DNA of 64,000 nt from Isoetes taiwanensis. Taxonomy: Eukaryota > Streptophyta > Lycopodiopsida > Isoetales > Isoetaceae. The notes beneath the pieces are model-generated. The model did not search any database. It was not told the origin of the DNA and worked only from the letters and a program-made list of their open reading frames with translations. This document shows positions 21,501 to 31,980 of this stretch, one piece after another. Each line of letters starts with the position of its first letter. The stretch's first letter is position 1. The position numbers and the translations under genes are program-made. The stretch spans positions 2,245,138 through 2,309,137 of the forward strand of contig JAJEKV010000071.1 in NCBI GenBank assembly GCA_021234155.1, written 5' to 3'.

Positions 21501-21608
21501 TGGGGATGCCCACCGGCCGCATTACATTCCGGTGTGGCCGGTGACCGGCCCCCGGCGTTTGTCGGTCGGGCCCCACCGGTCCACACTGTAATGTCCCTGG
21601 GCATCCCC
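21501..21608. repeat. GC-rich foldback (108 bp)
   Basis: TGGGGATGCCCA at the left is opposed by TGGGCATCCCC at the right. Inside, ATTACATTCCGGTGTGG opposes CCACACTGTAATGT, and CCGGTGACCGG lies at the centre. The whole segment can fold into a long imperfect hairpin and may be a small MITE. Confidence 0.75.
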
Positions 21609-21609
21609 C

Positions 21610-22800
21610 ATACATGCACGATTTGCACATTTTTGTGTATTTAGTGCTCATATATGCTCATATGTTAAGTGAAATCTGGTCGATAATTTAGGGGCTGGTC
21701 CCATCAAATGACCGAGATTAACGGTTCAGATTTGGAAGAAACTAACGGTCAGGATTTTGATCCTTGTATTATCATGCTATTGGTTGGGTCACTTTCCCGC
21801 CTCGATAGTTTTGCCGCCTCACCTCTTTTCTTAGTTTTTTCATGGTGGACGCTCAGGTTTATCATGGCGCTCACGATTTTGGTGATGGCGCTCAAGATTT
21901 TAAGCAGTTGCCAGGCCGGTTTTGCTGTAGAACAAGGCTTGGATCTAAGGATGCTTGGATCTTTCGACCTTTTGCTTTCTTAACGGTTTGGGTCGGATTT
22001 GGAGTCGTGCTACAGGTTTTTGGAGTCGTGCTACAGTATTTCGGATTTGTAGCTCTTGTTTTGCATGAAGTTTTTCAAGCCTCTGTTTACAGGTTATTGC
22101 TCATGAAGAACTTGCTTCCCTCATTGCTCATGCAGAGCCGAACTCCTTGCTGCTTGCTGCTGCTAGTTCCGGCGTCTTTCAGCCCTTTTCAATCTTAAAA
22201 AAACAGCCTGCGATTCTGTTTTGAGCTGTCAAGTCCCAAATTTTTTGCCAAGGTAAATGCTTGTATTTGGGGAAAAGTTATTAGCTTGAGTGGTTGCTTA
22301 GGATTCCTTTGGGTACTTGCTTCTGTTCATCATTCTGTTTTTGCTTTTGTTCTTCTGTTTTTGCTTTTGTTCTTCTGTCTGACTAACACTTTCATTTACA
22401 GGTGGTTTTGACCAGGAGCCATGGCCACAGCTTTAGGTTTTTGAATGGACAATGTAGCGATGGCCAAAGCTTCAGCTATTAGAGAATGGACAATGTGAAA
22501 AGGCTGGTTGTGAAGTGGAACGGAAGCAAGAATGGCGAGGTACAACATCATATATATAATACTCTGTCTTTGAATAACAAATTCAAGTTTAGAGTTTCAT
22601 TCTATTTTTTACTGTTTATGCCAGTGATAGCACCAAATTGCTACTCCTTTATGTTCCATCTTAACAGTGGGACAACTTCAAAAGTTGAAGCTAGGAGCAG
22701 AAATGAATGGAGATTTGACCACTGCCCAGATCTTACTGCCCAGATTTGTACCACTGCCCTGAAATATCCAAACAAGGAAAGCTGCCACAGTAAGATTTGA
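21610..22800. other. No recognisable gene
   Basis: Short open frames of 60-118 codons occur but lack motifs and consistent splice sites. A duplicated TCTGTTTTTGCTTTTGTTCT lies at 22,338-22,377. The AT-rich composition and pyrimidine-rich runs before AG resemble intronic sequence, but no exon could be supported. Confidence 0.4.
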
Positions 22801-22804
22801 AATG

Positions 22805-23060
22805 AATGGAGATTTGTACCCGAACGAAAAACAATTGGGTTTCTACACGGTGGACCGCAAGATGCTTCACGGTTTGATAAGTTCTCGCGGACTGATCTTG
22901 GATTTTTTTGAACCTGTTCGAAGCAGGTTACTTGAACGGCAGATTCAATGGTCGAATAGGAAAACCGAGCTCTAGGAGGGGGGGGGGAGGGGAGGGGGGC
23001 GGCATTGGCATTTGCCCTCCCAGAGGAGCACTGGCAAGAAAGGCTGCCTCAGCAACCTTT
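22805..23060 (-). repeat. Inverted fragment of the 0.79-kb repeat, with G-run
   Basis: Read on the minus strand this matches the first third of the 0.79-kb unit (the TGCCAATGCC...CCGACCGCTGAATT...GTAACTTGCTTCGAA order). It carries a G-rich run at about 22,975-23,002 with at least four runs of four or more G, able in principle to form a G-quadruplex. Confidence 0.7.
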
Positions 23061-23224
23061 CTGAGGTCTGTCTTCTGGGGTTTGGCCTCTCCCCTCTGGT
23101 GAGGAAGCCGCGGAAAGTCCTGGCCTGGTTTGATTTGGGGAAGGGTGTCAGCGCAAGATCCCTCTATTCTATCCCTTGCCAAACTCCTCTACCAAAAATT
23201 CCAAAGGTTATCATATTTCTTGCA

Positions 23225-23380
23225 TAGTCCTAGTCATCATGTCCACGTCACCACCATCTAGCCATGTCACCCAAAATTTGCCAACATCACCCAATGAAAA
23301 GACTAAAGATGAACATCTTTTCATTTTTGGCCTAGTCAAAACTTGGCCTTGCTTACTTGGCATGTCATGTCACCATTTGG
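23225..23380 (+). repeat. Minisatellite leader sequence, copy 3
   Basis: This is a diverged copy of the leader block (TTGGCCTAGTCAAAACTTGG and CATGTCATGTCACC shared) directly preceding minisatellite block C. Confidence 0.7.
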
Positions 23381-23685
23381 AGTGCCTAGGTGGCATGTTG
23401 GAGCCCACATGGCATGTTTGAGCCCCTTAACATGTTTGAGCCTAGGTGGCATGTTGGAACCTAGATGGCATGTTTGAGCCACCTTGGCGTGTTGGAGTCC
23501 GTGTGGCATGTTTGAGCCACCTTGGCATGTTTGAGCCTAGGTGGCATGTTGGAGCCCAGGTGGCATGTTTGAGCCATCTTAACATGTTTGACATAGGTGG
23601 CATATTTGAGCCACCTTCGCATGTTGAAGCCTAGGTCGCATGTTGGATCCCACGTGGCATGTTTGAGCCACCTTGGCATGATTAT
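23380..23685 (+). repeat. Minisatellite block C (19/38-bp units)
   Basis: About 300 bp of the same GGCATGTT(T/G)GAGCC units are more diverged than block B. They end abruptly at about 23,685 in unrelated sequence. Confidence 0.88.
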
Positions 23686-23689
23686 TATG

Positions 23690-25070
23690 ATGGGCACACT
23701 TAGTGCATTTACTGAAACCATTGAGTAGTTTGGACCCAGTCTATGGCATGTGTATTTTAATAGAAAAACAACCTTGTCTGGAACATCTTGTTATCTGTAT
23801 ACTAGATATTAGGAATAAGCACACCAGGACAGAAGTCCAGCTGCTCATTCTCATTAAAGAAATTGTCTATTTTCTTATTCAGTACCATTCTCCCAACGGG
23901 CTGCACCACAAGAAGAACAAACATTAGTTTCTACCCTAATGTGAATTTGACTCGGCTACCACATTTTGCTTGACATCATGTAATATAATATAGAAATGAG
24001 AGCCCAAAGAAAAGGATCAATTCAACTCGGCTCATATGATGTATCATGAAAAATGAGAGCCAGCTGGTGTTTTATTGATTTGCAAGGCGCTAAGGAACAC
24101 GAGGATGCATTGTTTCGATGGCCTTGTTGGGTAGACCTCTATCTTCTTCATGGTGCAGATGACCTGAAAAGTGTCATGGTTTTAGATAATAAGAACTTGT
24201 TGCATAGGGCTCACCACCTTGTGAAGTACCATGGGAGGAAGCAGTTGTTTGCTTCCCTTGTGTACACTATTTGCTAGGTGTTAAGGACTAGCAAACTCAT
24301 ATTGTCTAGCTAGTGGATCCTGCCCATTAATTGTGCACATAAAATGTATTGGGAAAGCGAGGAAGAGGTATTATGATGATGCATGTAGTCCTGGGGATGG
24401 CGAAGGGGCCTTTCTTGATATCTACGATTGAAGAGTACAGACTTGAGGTGGAGGAAAGGTTCGAGCAGCCCGACTTCATTCCTCTAGAGCGTATTGATTA
24501 CACTATTAGTTGTAAATTGATGGCATGCCTACTATTCTTATGTTTGGCTTCTGTTTAAGCTTTTCTTATGTTTGTTGTTTGTATGACACTAACAAGGAAA
24601 GTATTGTTGTTGTAGGACTATGCCGATGCCAATGCCCTCTGATCCAACTATAGAGAATGGCCTACAAGAATTTGTGGCATCATTCACCCCTCTTGAGGGC
24701 CCTCCTGAGCCTGCACTTCTTGCTGCACTTCTTGAAGTTCTTTTTGTTACCAACCCCATCTTCAATGCGTTGCCACATGCTCCTGAACTTCTCACTAGTG
24801 TTGTCAACTTTAACACCCTTGCAAAGAATGTTGTTCCTTCTGTTCGTCTGTTCTGGATGCAATTAGGCCATTTATTTCATGACCTAGAGCAAACTATAGG
24901 TGCTACGGAAGTTCACTCACCTTGAAATTTCAGAAGGAAATTTCGAGCTGACCTGGTTCTGTCTATTGCTTAAACATTGCTCTCCACCTCCATCTGTCAA
25001 ATGTTCTGATATAGATCACAACTGCATTGTAAGCAAAGTCTATTGAGTATGGCCAGATCGGAGTGTGTGT
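23690..25070 (+). other. Unrecognised stretch with exon-like frames
   Basis: Three plus-strand frames have protein-like composition: 24,053-24,277 (with HGADDLKSVMVLDNKNLLHR), 24,349-24,558 (with STIEEYRLEVEERFEQPDF) and 24,620-24,925 (Pro/Leu-rich, PPEPALLAALLEVL). None is a family I recognise. The second and third are separated by a pyrimidine-rich stretch ending in AG, which would suit an intron. They could be exons of a decayed gene or chance. Confidence 0.25.
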
Positions 25071-25078
25071 AAAGCCCT

Positions 25079-25195
25079 TCATTTGCATCCTTGGTTTTCG
25101 ATTTTGCATCCCTGATTTCGATTTGCATCCCTGATTTCGATTTGCATCCCTGCCTTTCGATTTTGCATCCCTGGTTTCGATTTGCATCCCAAATG
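25079..25195 (+). repeat. Tandem 19-23-bp repeat, about six units
   Basis: GCATCCCTGATTTCGATTT and variants are repeated head to tail just upstream of the copia 5' LTR. Confidence 0.8.
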
Positions 25196-25368
25196 TGGCA
25201 TTTGCATGAAACAGAGATGAAGAAGCAAGGGTTGTGCAGAAACAGAGTAGAAGGCGGCGCCGCCCAAGAACACTGCCACAGTTCAACAGAAAATTTCGCT
25301 GTATAATATCTTGTTGAATTAGGGCGAAATTTTAAGGTGGTTAAAATTTCGGAATGGGATGAGGTTGA

Positions 25369-25701
25369 TGTTAGAATATTAGCCTTCACAATATGATAGG
25401 TGTCAACATTCGAAAGGGTACAGTAGAATAGGGCAAAACGCATCACGTTGGGCCAACAAAAAGGCAAAAAGGAGAGGCGCCGAATTGATCACTATGGAAG
25501 TAAAATCGATCACAGCAGGTGGATCGCCGAGAGCAGACGAATTTTGATCTGGTCTGTAGGGAAGGTTTAAGAGAAGTTCTGATAAAAAGGCAGATAGCAA
25601 ACAGGGACGTGATAGAGGGTTGAATCTTGCACAGGCTGCTTGGGCTCTTGGCTGCAACATTCTAGAAGGAAGGAATCTGCTGCATAGGCTAATTGCAATA
25701 G
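25369..25701 (+). repeat. 5' LTR of the copia element
   Basis: The LTR starts with TGTTAGAATATTAG, a common plant copia LTR start, and is over 90 percent identical by eye to 36,785-37,117. The end is either the CA at about 25,697 or the base before the primer site at 25,701. The sequence AAATCCGGAA present in the 3' copy is missing here. Confidence 0.82.
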
Positions 25702-25715
25702 TGGTATCAGAGCCA
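25702..25715 (+). promoter_or_regulatory. Primer-binding site, initiator methionine tRNA
   Basis: TGGTATCAGAGCCA lies at the inner edge of the 5' LTR. It is the usual plant copia primer site, complementary to the 3' end of initiator methionine tRNA. Confidence 0.9.
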
Positions 25716-25722
25716 CTAAGAT

Positions 25723-26714
25723 ATGGCCAGTCGGTTGGCGTTAACATATCTGAATAGTACAGAGATTTTTGAAGGAGAGATTGGATTCCAGCTTTGGAAG
25801 GCCAAAGTGATGCAGGCTCTCAAGGTAGACAAGCTATGGGATTTGGTTGATCCAACCAAAGGAAAGGTGACACCCCTGAAGCTGAAGGTCAAAACAGAGA
25901 CATCTGGATCTGGATCAGAGACTAGGGAAGAACATCCTGTAACCTTGTATGCAGGATGGAGGGGTCGAGGTCGTGGAAGAAGTAGAGGAAGGGGGAGAGA
26001 GCATATACAGTGCTATGGATGTGAAGAATTTGGGCATATCAAGGCGGAATGTCCAAATCGAGAAAAGTGGAGCCGAGGACGTGGTTCAACTAGTCGAGGA
26101 AGGGGGCGTGCGTTTGTAGCAGCCATCGGAGAGATGTCGAGCAAAGAAGCGCCAACGGTAGGAGTTCTCACAGAAGAAAAAGTAAGTGAATATGATTTCC
26201 CTTTTGAGCTTATGCAGTCTATATCCAAAGTTAATATTGAAAAGGAATCTTCAGATAGATCTAACACATTAACTGTAGATTCTGGAGCTGAAGTCTCCAT
26301 AGTGGGCTCACCAGGCATATTGAAATGCATTGAGCCAAATGTGGATTTCAAAGCAGTGCAGATGGGTAATGGAGCAATGCAGAAGGTGCATGGCAAAGGG
26401 GATTTGCCATGCAAAGGGGATCATAGTTAATGGAAAGAATGTTTTGAGTTTGCCAAATGTATTATATGCCCCAGGGATGCTATTTAATTTGATTTCAGTT
26501 GCGAATTTGGTAGATAATGGGTTTGATTTATTCTTTCACAAATATAGATGCAAGTTTATTAAAGGAGGTATTAAACTGTTTGAAGCTCAAAGAAGAGGGA
26601 ATTTGTTTGAATTAGACATTAAGACAATCAAAGACACTATCAATGAAGTATCTCCCCTTGATAGCATAAAGCTTTGGCACTTAAGGTTGGGTCATGTGAA
26701 TTACAATAATATTA
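25723..26714 (+). pseudogene. copia gag-protease-integrase start (broken)
   Basis: The frame begins with a retrotransposon gag N-terminus (IGFQLWKAKVMQALKVDKLWDL) and then jumps at about residue 46 into a sequence just before the zinc knuckle. Most of gag is therefore deleted. The CCHC knuckle is CYGCEEFGHIKAEC with Arg/Gly-rich flanks. The protease active site is LTVDSGAEVS. A one-base frameshift near 26,410 moves the frame to the segment with LPNVLYAPGM and the integrase-preceding LWHLRLGHVN. The frame ends artificially at the DNA-transposon insertion, after the codons for NNI. Confidence 0.85.
26711..26714 (+). repeat. Target duplication ATTA (or TTA), left
   Basis: ATTA precedes the inserted DNA transposon and recurs at 31,014-31,017 after it. 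Removing one copy together with the element rejoins the copia frame without a gap. Confidence 0.75.
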
Positions 26715-27121
26715 GGGTAAAAGCACGTTAGGGTGATAAAATATTGGGTCATTTTAATACATATACATTTTTAGAAATGTATAATAATTACCGTGAATTT
26801 TAGTTTTTTTTTTCGACCGAAAATAGGCAATCGAAAATTCCCTCCAATTCTTTCTTCCCCGTTCTTGTTTCTTTGTCCTTTGATCTCTCTGCTTTTACCC
26901 TGCGATCCGGCACCTCGATCTCTTGCAAGCGACTAAAGCACGCTCTTCCGAAGTCGCTTGGCCATTCTCAACAAATCAAAGGTACAATCATCTTCTTCCC
27001 TAGTTTTTTTCTTTCTGCTTTTAATTTATTACTTTAGGTTTATGTTTACATGTGCAAGCTCAGATTGTTGCACCTTTAGGACAATTAAAAGATATTTCTT
27101 GTTGCATTGCAGGTATAGACA

Positions 27122-27541
27122 ATGGCAAAGACACCAAAGAAGAGTGCTGCCCTTGCATCAGTCCGAAAATCTTCCAGGGCTTCCAAAGCAGGGATACATT
27201 TGAAGTCTGGAAGTCCTGGCTGCAGCAAGGAGAACCGAAATGAGGACACAGTATTTTCTGCAAGGGATCTGGCGAATATGAAATTCAAGGAAAAATTTGC
27301 AGAGTACAACTCTTTAGTGACAGAAGTTTGGGGATCTAAGGAACCTACCAGGTACGGGTACAAGGATGAGCTGGTGAAGTTGGAAGACCAGGCAGGAGTT
27401 TTTAAGTGGTATGAGTTTGCATTCGGTAGGAAAGATGTACAGAATCACTATGTTCCCCTGTATTTTGCTAGAGCATTTGCCTTACACTTAAAAGGTGAAT
27501 CAGTTGATTGGGATGATGTTAAAAAAAGCCCCACTGCCTAA
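27122..27541 (+). CDS. Unassigned ORF of the inserted transposon
   Basis: A 139-residue frame starts with ATG nine bases after a strong acceptor (TTGCATTGCAG). The N-terminus is basic and Ser/Lys-rich (MAKTPKKSAALASVRKSSRA), compatible with nuclear localisation or DNA binding. The C-terminal half is globular in character (WGSKEPTRYGYKDEL, KWYEFAFGRKDVQNHYV). In two-gene DNA transposons such as Harbinger, an accessory DNA-binding ORF often accompanies the transposase, and this could be that partner. I do not recognise the fold. Weak coding-like, coiled-coil-rich sequence continues to about 28,090 with frame breaks. Confidence 0.45.
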   Translation: MAKTPKKSAALASVRKSSRASKAGIHLKSGSPGCSKENRNEDTVFSARDLANMKFKEKFAEYNSLVTEVWGSKEPTRYGYKDELVKLEDQAGVFKWYEFAFGRKDVQNHYVPLYFARAFALHLKGESVDWDDVKKSPTA

Positions 27542-28135
27542 AAGCAAGATCAAAGAATCTGAGGTTTTAACCGGTTGTAACAAATCAAGTCCAAGAATGC
27601 CAAGGGCCACAAGTCATATGATACTTTCTACAAAAAAAGAGGATCCGACAGTTTGAATGTATTTCTTGAGAGTAGATCCTCTTTGAAGGAAAGCATATGT
27701 AAGGAGATGCAATTTACAGGAGACGAGACTGCAAACTATAATGAGACTTTGAAGCATAGGGAAGGGGAAAGGGCGATATTCTAAGCTAGTCCATGAGGCC
27801 GAGACTAATTACTTGAATCGATGTCGTCGAGTTGCGTGCATTTCAACGCCAGATGGATGGAAGTGACGGTAGTGCTATGAAGTTTGAGCACATAAAATGG
27901 AAGGTGGAGGATGCAATTGCGCGTAAGAGCAAGCGGGGCGGGATCTAGCCGAGCTTAGCAAGGAAGTGGAAGCAAAAGCATCCGAGTTGAGGCGACTAGA
28001 TTCGGAACTCAATTTAAGGTCTTCAAAAAAGAGAGCAATTGAGGAGGGGGACACAAAGATTTTGGAGTTGAGGGAGTTCTTAGATCACTCCTCGGGCCCT
28101 TAGCTTGCAGCCTCCTCCTCTTTCTTTGGTTTCGA

Positions 28136-28800
28136 TTGCAGAGTGACCAAAATGCTGATTTTCAGTCCCCGCACAAATTGCGAAAGCAAGTGTTTTGGTT
28201 CCTCCCCAGTGGTATTGGCATCTGCGCACATCCCATCGCCTATTATGTATCTCCTATCTTGCTAGCACAAGGAACAAGCTCATACGGTACCAGGCTGCAC
28301 ATGGGATGTGAATCTACCTCGTGCATTGGGGCTGATTGGAAAAGGTAAGCATGCATAATCGATTTCTTTCATGTCTTTCTTTATTAGTTCAGGTGTGGAT
28401 ATTAGTTAGAAGTTGTGCATTGGTTGTGCATTAATTGTTCTGTAGTATATTAATTACATTTGGGTTTTAAAATGTAGGTTGAAGTGAAGATTTGTAGGGT
28501 TGGATCGTTTTGCTTTTCTAGGCTGGTGCAAACATCATGTTAGTACATGCATATTATTAATGTGCATGATGTACAGTGTTGCCAGATATTATTGAGGAGT
28601 TACTTTTATGTACTAAGAAAATAGGATAAGTAGGTAACTGCCTGTGTGTACATTTGTATAACATGTGGTCTTCTACTGGGGGACATTTTGATACATGCTG
28701 TACTCTATGATACATTTTAATGCAATTACAATTTTCCAGTAAGCTTTTCTACACTTGGCTCCAAATACATATATCTAATATATCTAATACAGCTACATGG
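28136..28800. other. Transposon interior without clear coding
   Basis: AT-rich sequence lies between the plus-strand ORF region and the 3' end of the minus-strand gene. One 70-codon frame at 28,136-28,348 has no recognisable motif. Confidence 0.4.
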
Positions 28801-28807
28801 AATGCAT

Positions 28808-29476
28808 TTATGTGTAATTTTCTGCAAAGTCTACTACTGATATCACAGAATCATCTCTTAGACTCTGAATGCTTCTCCTAAATTCCTTGCTCTGCCAATG
28901 AGCTGCAAAGTTGTGATGCACAAACTTTTTCATGTGATCAAACATGGCAGATAGCATGAAAGGAGCATCTGTTTGCTTCTCCACCAATCTTAGTCTTCTA
29001 GAAGTGCCCTTCCTTGACTTCTTGTCCATATAACAGTAAGCCTGCCATTTAACATCATCTTCATTATTCTGATCAGTCTCTTTTGGACATAAGGGAATCT
29101 TTTGCTTACCACATTTTTCACAATCCCCCCTTATGCACTTCAGATTGTGCCACTCTTCCCTTTCCTCTTTTTGGCAAACCATTTCTCTCCAAAGAGTGCT
29201 AACATTACAAAATGTAAGCTTTTGTGCCTGACAAACCCCATCATGTGTACCAACAGCACATACATCATAATTGCAACTGCAATTTATGTGAAACTTCTGC
29301 CTCATAGAGTTGAAAGCTTTTCTGAAATTCTCTGCTTGTTCATGCTTGACACAACAGCAAGTGCTTCTCTCCTTCAATTTCCTTATGCAACTTGGTTTCA
29401 GGTATTCGAACATTCTAATACCAACATCTGCATCTGGATTCTCCTCCACAAACTGCTCATACAGCTCAGTCTGCAC
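28808..29476 (-). CDS. Putative transposase exon with DFAENY motif
   Basis: A 222-codon minus-strand frame carries a cysteine-rich half, with CCCVKHEQAENFRKAF, NCSCNYDVC, then C-x6-C and CEKCGK, probably metal-binding. A basic stretch with KWQAYCYMDKKSRKG follows, then a helix with MKKFVHHNFAAHWQ, and it ends in SVISVVDFAENYT before a stop. A hydrophobic strand ending in DFAEN looks like the first acidic residue of an RNase-H-fold (DDE) transposase core. I recall this motif in uncharacterised transposon-like proteins of several eukaryotes but cannot name the superfamily. The frame stops straight after the motif with no GT donor in place, so the catalytic core appears truncated in this copy. 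Upstream exons probably lie at 30,436-30,164 and 30,747-30,409. Confidence 0.5.
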   Translation of the reverse strand: MQTELYEQFVEENPDADVGIRMFEYLKPSCIRKLKERSTCCCVKHEQAENFRKAFNSMRQKFHINCSCNYDVCAVGTHDGVCQAQKLTFCNVSTLWREMVCQKEEREEWHNLKCIRGDCEKCGKQKIPLCPKETDQNNEDDVKWQAYCYMDKKSRKGTSRRLRLVEKQTDAPFMLSAMFDHMKKFVHHNFAAHWQSKEFRRSIQSLRDDSVISVVDFAENYT

Positions 29477-30109
29477 ATTGCAAAAGAAAATAGGTAAGTT
29501 GGAGAAGACTGTGCATTGAATACCTTACATATCCAGTACATAAGTAAGAAATACTATATATACCAGTACATATCAGTTGTACATATAAAAAGATTTGATT
29601 GAATCTATACATATGTACAGTAGATTATGTATAGTATCAATTTATAGCACATTTAATCCTACATCCTTACACTATGTACATATATATCACATACTATACA
29701 TGAAATACTTCCAAGAGCAAGTAGATGACCCCATAAACCTCATTTACATGTATAATACAGTAAGCAAAACAGACCGAAAAGGCTACATCAAAGCAAGTAA
29801 ACTAAGATTAGTAGAGGAGTTCACATATGTGCATGAAAATGTACATGAAAACAACAAAGAAACTGAAATGTAATAGTTTCTTTGACAAAAGCTTTAATAC
29901 CGAGGAATGTCAAGATATCTTTGGATTGCCTCGCTTTTTTTTCCTCACATCCCCAGACTTTTTGGTGAAACCTTGGTGTTGTTAAGTTTAACCGGATGAC
30001 TTTTAGCTTGGTTTCTTCATCCAAACGATCAGATCTAGCCTTCCCTACCGCTAATGCCCAAATGTTTGAACCAAGAATTGCCATTCTCTTTCTTCGCTAG
30101 CAAAGATAT

Positions 30110-30747
30110 GAAAGATTTCGGGGGATGGCATTTGAGCATCTTGCAAGCAATTCCCTTTTTGCTTCAAATCACCATTTTTCCCCACAACCATTGATAAACC
30201 GAGTGCTTGGCGACCAATTTATCACCACTATTAGAGCATTTTACCTCTTCCAATCCATTTTTAAGGTTTTCTAAAATTGCATGCTTGACCACTGCTTGTG
30301 AAGGCAACCCAATCACATGTTCAAAAAGCTTCAATATCCTGTGATCTTGCAAAAATCTAGAAGCAAATAAGTACCTTTGATTAGGAGCCAGAGATTCAAC
30401 TTCTTTTCTCATAACAAGAATAAAGATTTTGCACACCGGTCCTTATTTTTTGGTAACATACCTTGAGGATGTACTACCCTTTTCAATTTCGCTATCATGC
30501 TCTGCCATCTTCTTTTTCCCTTTCTCATCTCTCCCACTTTCGAAATTACTGCATGCCACCTCACAATTTTGAATTCACCAGATGCCATCTGATGTTTGCC
30601 ACATTCGGTTTCAAAATCACCAGATTGCATGTTCTCCTGATCGCCACATTCAGTTTCAAAATCACCAGATTGCATGTTTTCCTGATCGCCACATTCAGTT
30701 TCAAAATCACCAGATTGCATGTTTCCTGATCCTGGAAAAAAATTCAA
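30110..30747 (-). CDS. Upstream exons of the putative transposase gene
   Basis: Two minus-strand frames overlap here. 30,747-30,409 starts MNFFPGSGNM and carries three 15-residue repeats of DQENMQSGDFETECG encoded by a 45-bp tandem repeat. 30,436-30,164 encodes a helical, protein-like segment (PNQRYLFASRFLQDHRILKL, VIGLPSQAVVKHAILENL). Both lie upstream of the cysteine-rich exon on the same strand and inside the same element, so they are probably N-terminal exons of the same protein. Exact splice sites were not fixed. Confidence 0.4.
30608..30735 (-). repeat. 45-bp coding tandem repeat, three units
   Basis: Three units containing ATCACCAGATTGCATGTT are arranged head to tail and keep the minus-strand frame. 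One near-unit lacks three bases. Confidence 0.8.
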
Positions 30748-31013
30748 ATTGTGTTCTACTTTCTTGGTTCGATCTGGGAATTTTCTTGGAAGGAAATTTT
30801 TCTGGAGGGAATTTTCCTGGAGAAAATTGGAGGGAGGAATTTCCTCCAGGAGTTTCGCATCAACCGCCGGCCTCTACTCGTCATAATTACAAACAAATGG
30901 GAATTTTGCCCCTTTTTAAATATTTAAGACAAAATTTATACATGAAATAAGTACATTTAAAATTCAGCAACCCGTTCAAAAGTTTACATGAATTGTATGA
31001 CACCCTAACGTCC

Positions 31014-31017
31014 ATTA
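31014..31017 (+). repeat. Target duplication ATTA (or TTA), right
   Basis: ATTA directly follows the right terminus CACCCTAACGTCC and matches 26,711-26,714. Confidence 0.75.
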
Positions 31018-31980
31018 AGATAGCTAAAAGGGATAATATTTTGGATGAGTTGCATTTTGAAAATGCTGAGATTGATGATATCTGTGAAGCATGCATATTA
31101 GGCAAACAGCATAGATTGGCATTTAGAAATAAAGGAAGAATAGCGCATGATTTGCTTGAATTAGTGCATTCAGACGTTTGTGGGCCTATGCAAGTTGAAA
31201 GTCGTGGTGCTAAGTCTTATTTCGCCACATTTATAGATGATTTCAGTAGACGCACAAAGTGTTATTTTTTGAAAACCAAGGACCAAGTGTTTGATGTCTT
31301 TAGGTTGTATGTTGCTGAAGTAGAAAGGGAGACATCATTACAAGTTAAGTGTTTAAGGTCTGACCTTGGTGGAGAATATAGATCGTCAGAATTTAACATG
31401 TATTGCCAGGTGCGAGGAATATGAAGACAGTATACTTGCAGCTATACGCCGCATAGAATGGAGTAGCAGAGCGCAAAAATCGCACCATTATGGATGCGGC
31501 CAGATCCATGCTTAAGCATGCAGGGTTACCGAACAATTTATGGGGAGAAGCAGTTGCAGCAGCTTGTCATATTCAGAATAGGTTGCCCACAGTTGCAGTA
31601 AAAAGTGGAGTACCAGAAGAAATCTGGACAGGAAAAAGGCAGTCTGTGTGACGACTTAAAGTCTATGGATGTCTCGTATATGTTGGTGCCAGAAGAATTA
31701 AGGAGAAAACTAGATGACCGCAGTGTGTGCACATTTTTAGTAGGTTATGACGAAGAGACGAATGGGTATAGATTCTATGACCCAGTCATATGCAAAGTGC
31801 ATGTGAGCAGAGATGTAGTATTTAATGAGAGTGTCTTGTATAAAGATAGAAAAACTCTAGACCAGCATAAAGCTAAGGAATGGATACCGGTGGAGGAACT
31901 GGAACTTGGGCCAGAGAATAATGAGGAAGAAACAAGGGTTTCATCATCTACGTTTGATGCAGCAGACATAGTATCTGAAA
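31014..31980 (+). pseudogene. copia integrase, second part (frameshifted)
   Basis: The frame resumes with IAKRDNILDELHF and the integrase zinc-binding pair CEACILGKQH. The catalytic core follows, with HSDVCGPM (first aspartate) and YFATFIDDFSR. After LRSDLGGEYRS the frame is lost near 31,424, with at least three frame changes before 31,700. Integrase-type sequence (AARSMLKHAGLPNNLWGEA) is still readable in another frame at about 31,495-31,560. A further frame at 31,605-32,015 contains the copia C-terminal GKR-type region. This copy could not make an active integrase. Confidence 0.82.

Larger units (their letters stand above)
26715..31013. mobile_element. 4.3-kb DNA transposon of unassigned family
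   Basis: The element interrupts copia integrase exactly. The left end is GGGTAAAAGCACGTTAGGGTG and the inverted right end is GGACGTTAGGGTG, so 11 bp (ACGTTAGGGTG) match perfectly and the left end has 8 extra bases between GG and ACG. ATTA or TTA is duplicated at the flanks. A TTA duplication with GG-initial ends recalls PIF/Harbinger, but the encoded proteins do not show recognisable PIF motifs. Inside are a plus-strand ORF (27,122-27,541) and a minus-strand multi-exon gene (30,747-28,808) with a cysteine-rich region and the motif VVDFAENYT. The interior outside the genes is AT-rich. Confidence 0.78.

Noticed and set aside
26715-31013. Assignment of the inserted transposon to PIF/Harbinger
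   Set aside because: The TTA flank and GG tips are compatible, but neither encoded protein shows recognisable PIF or Myb motifs, so the family is left open.
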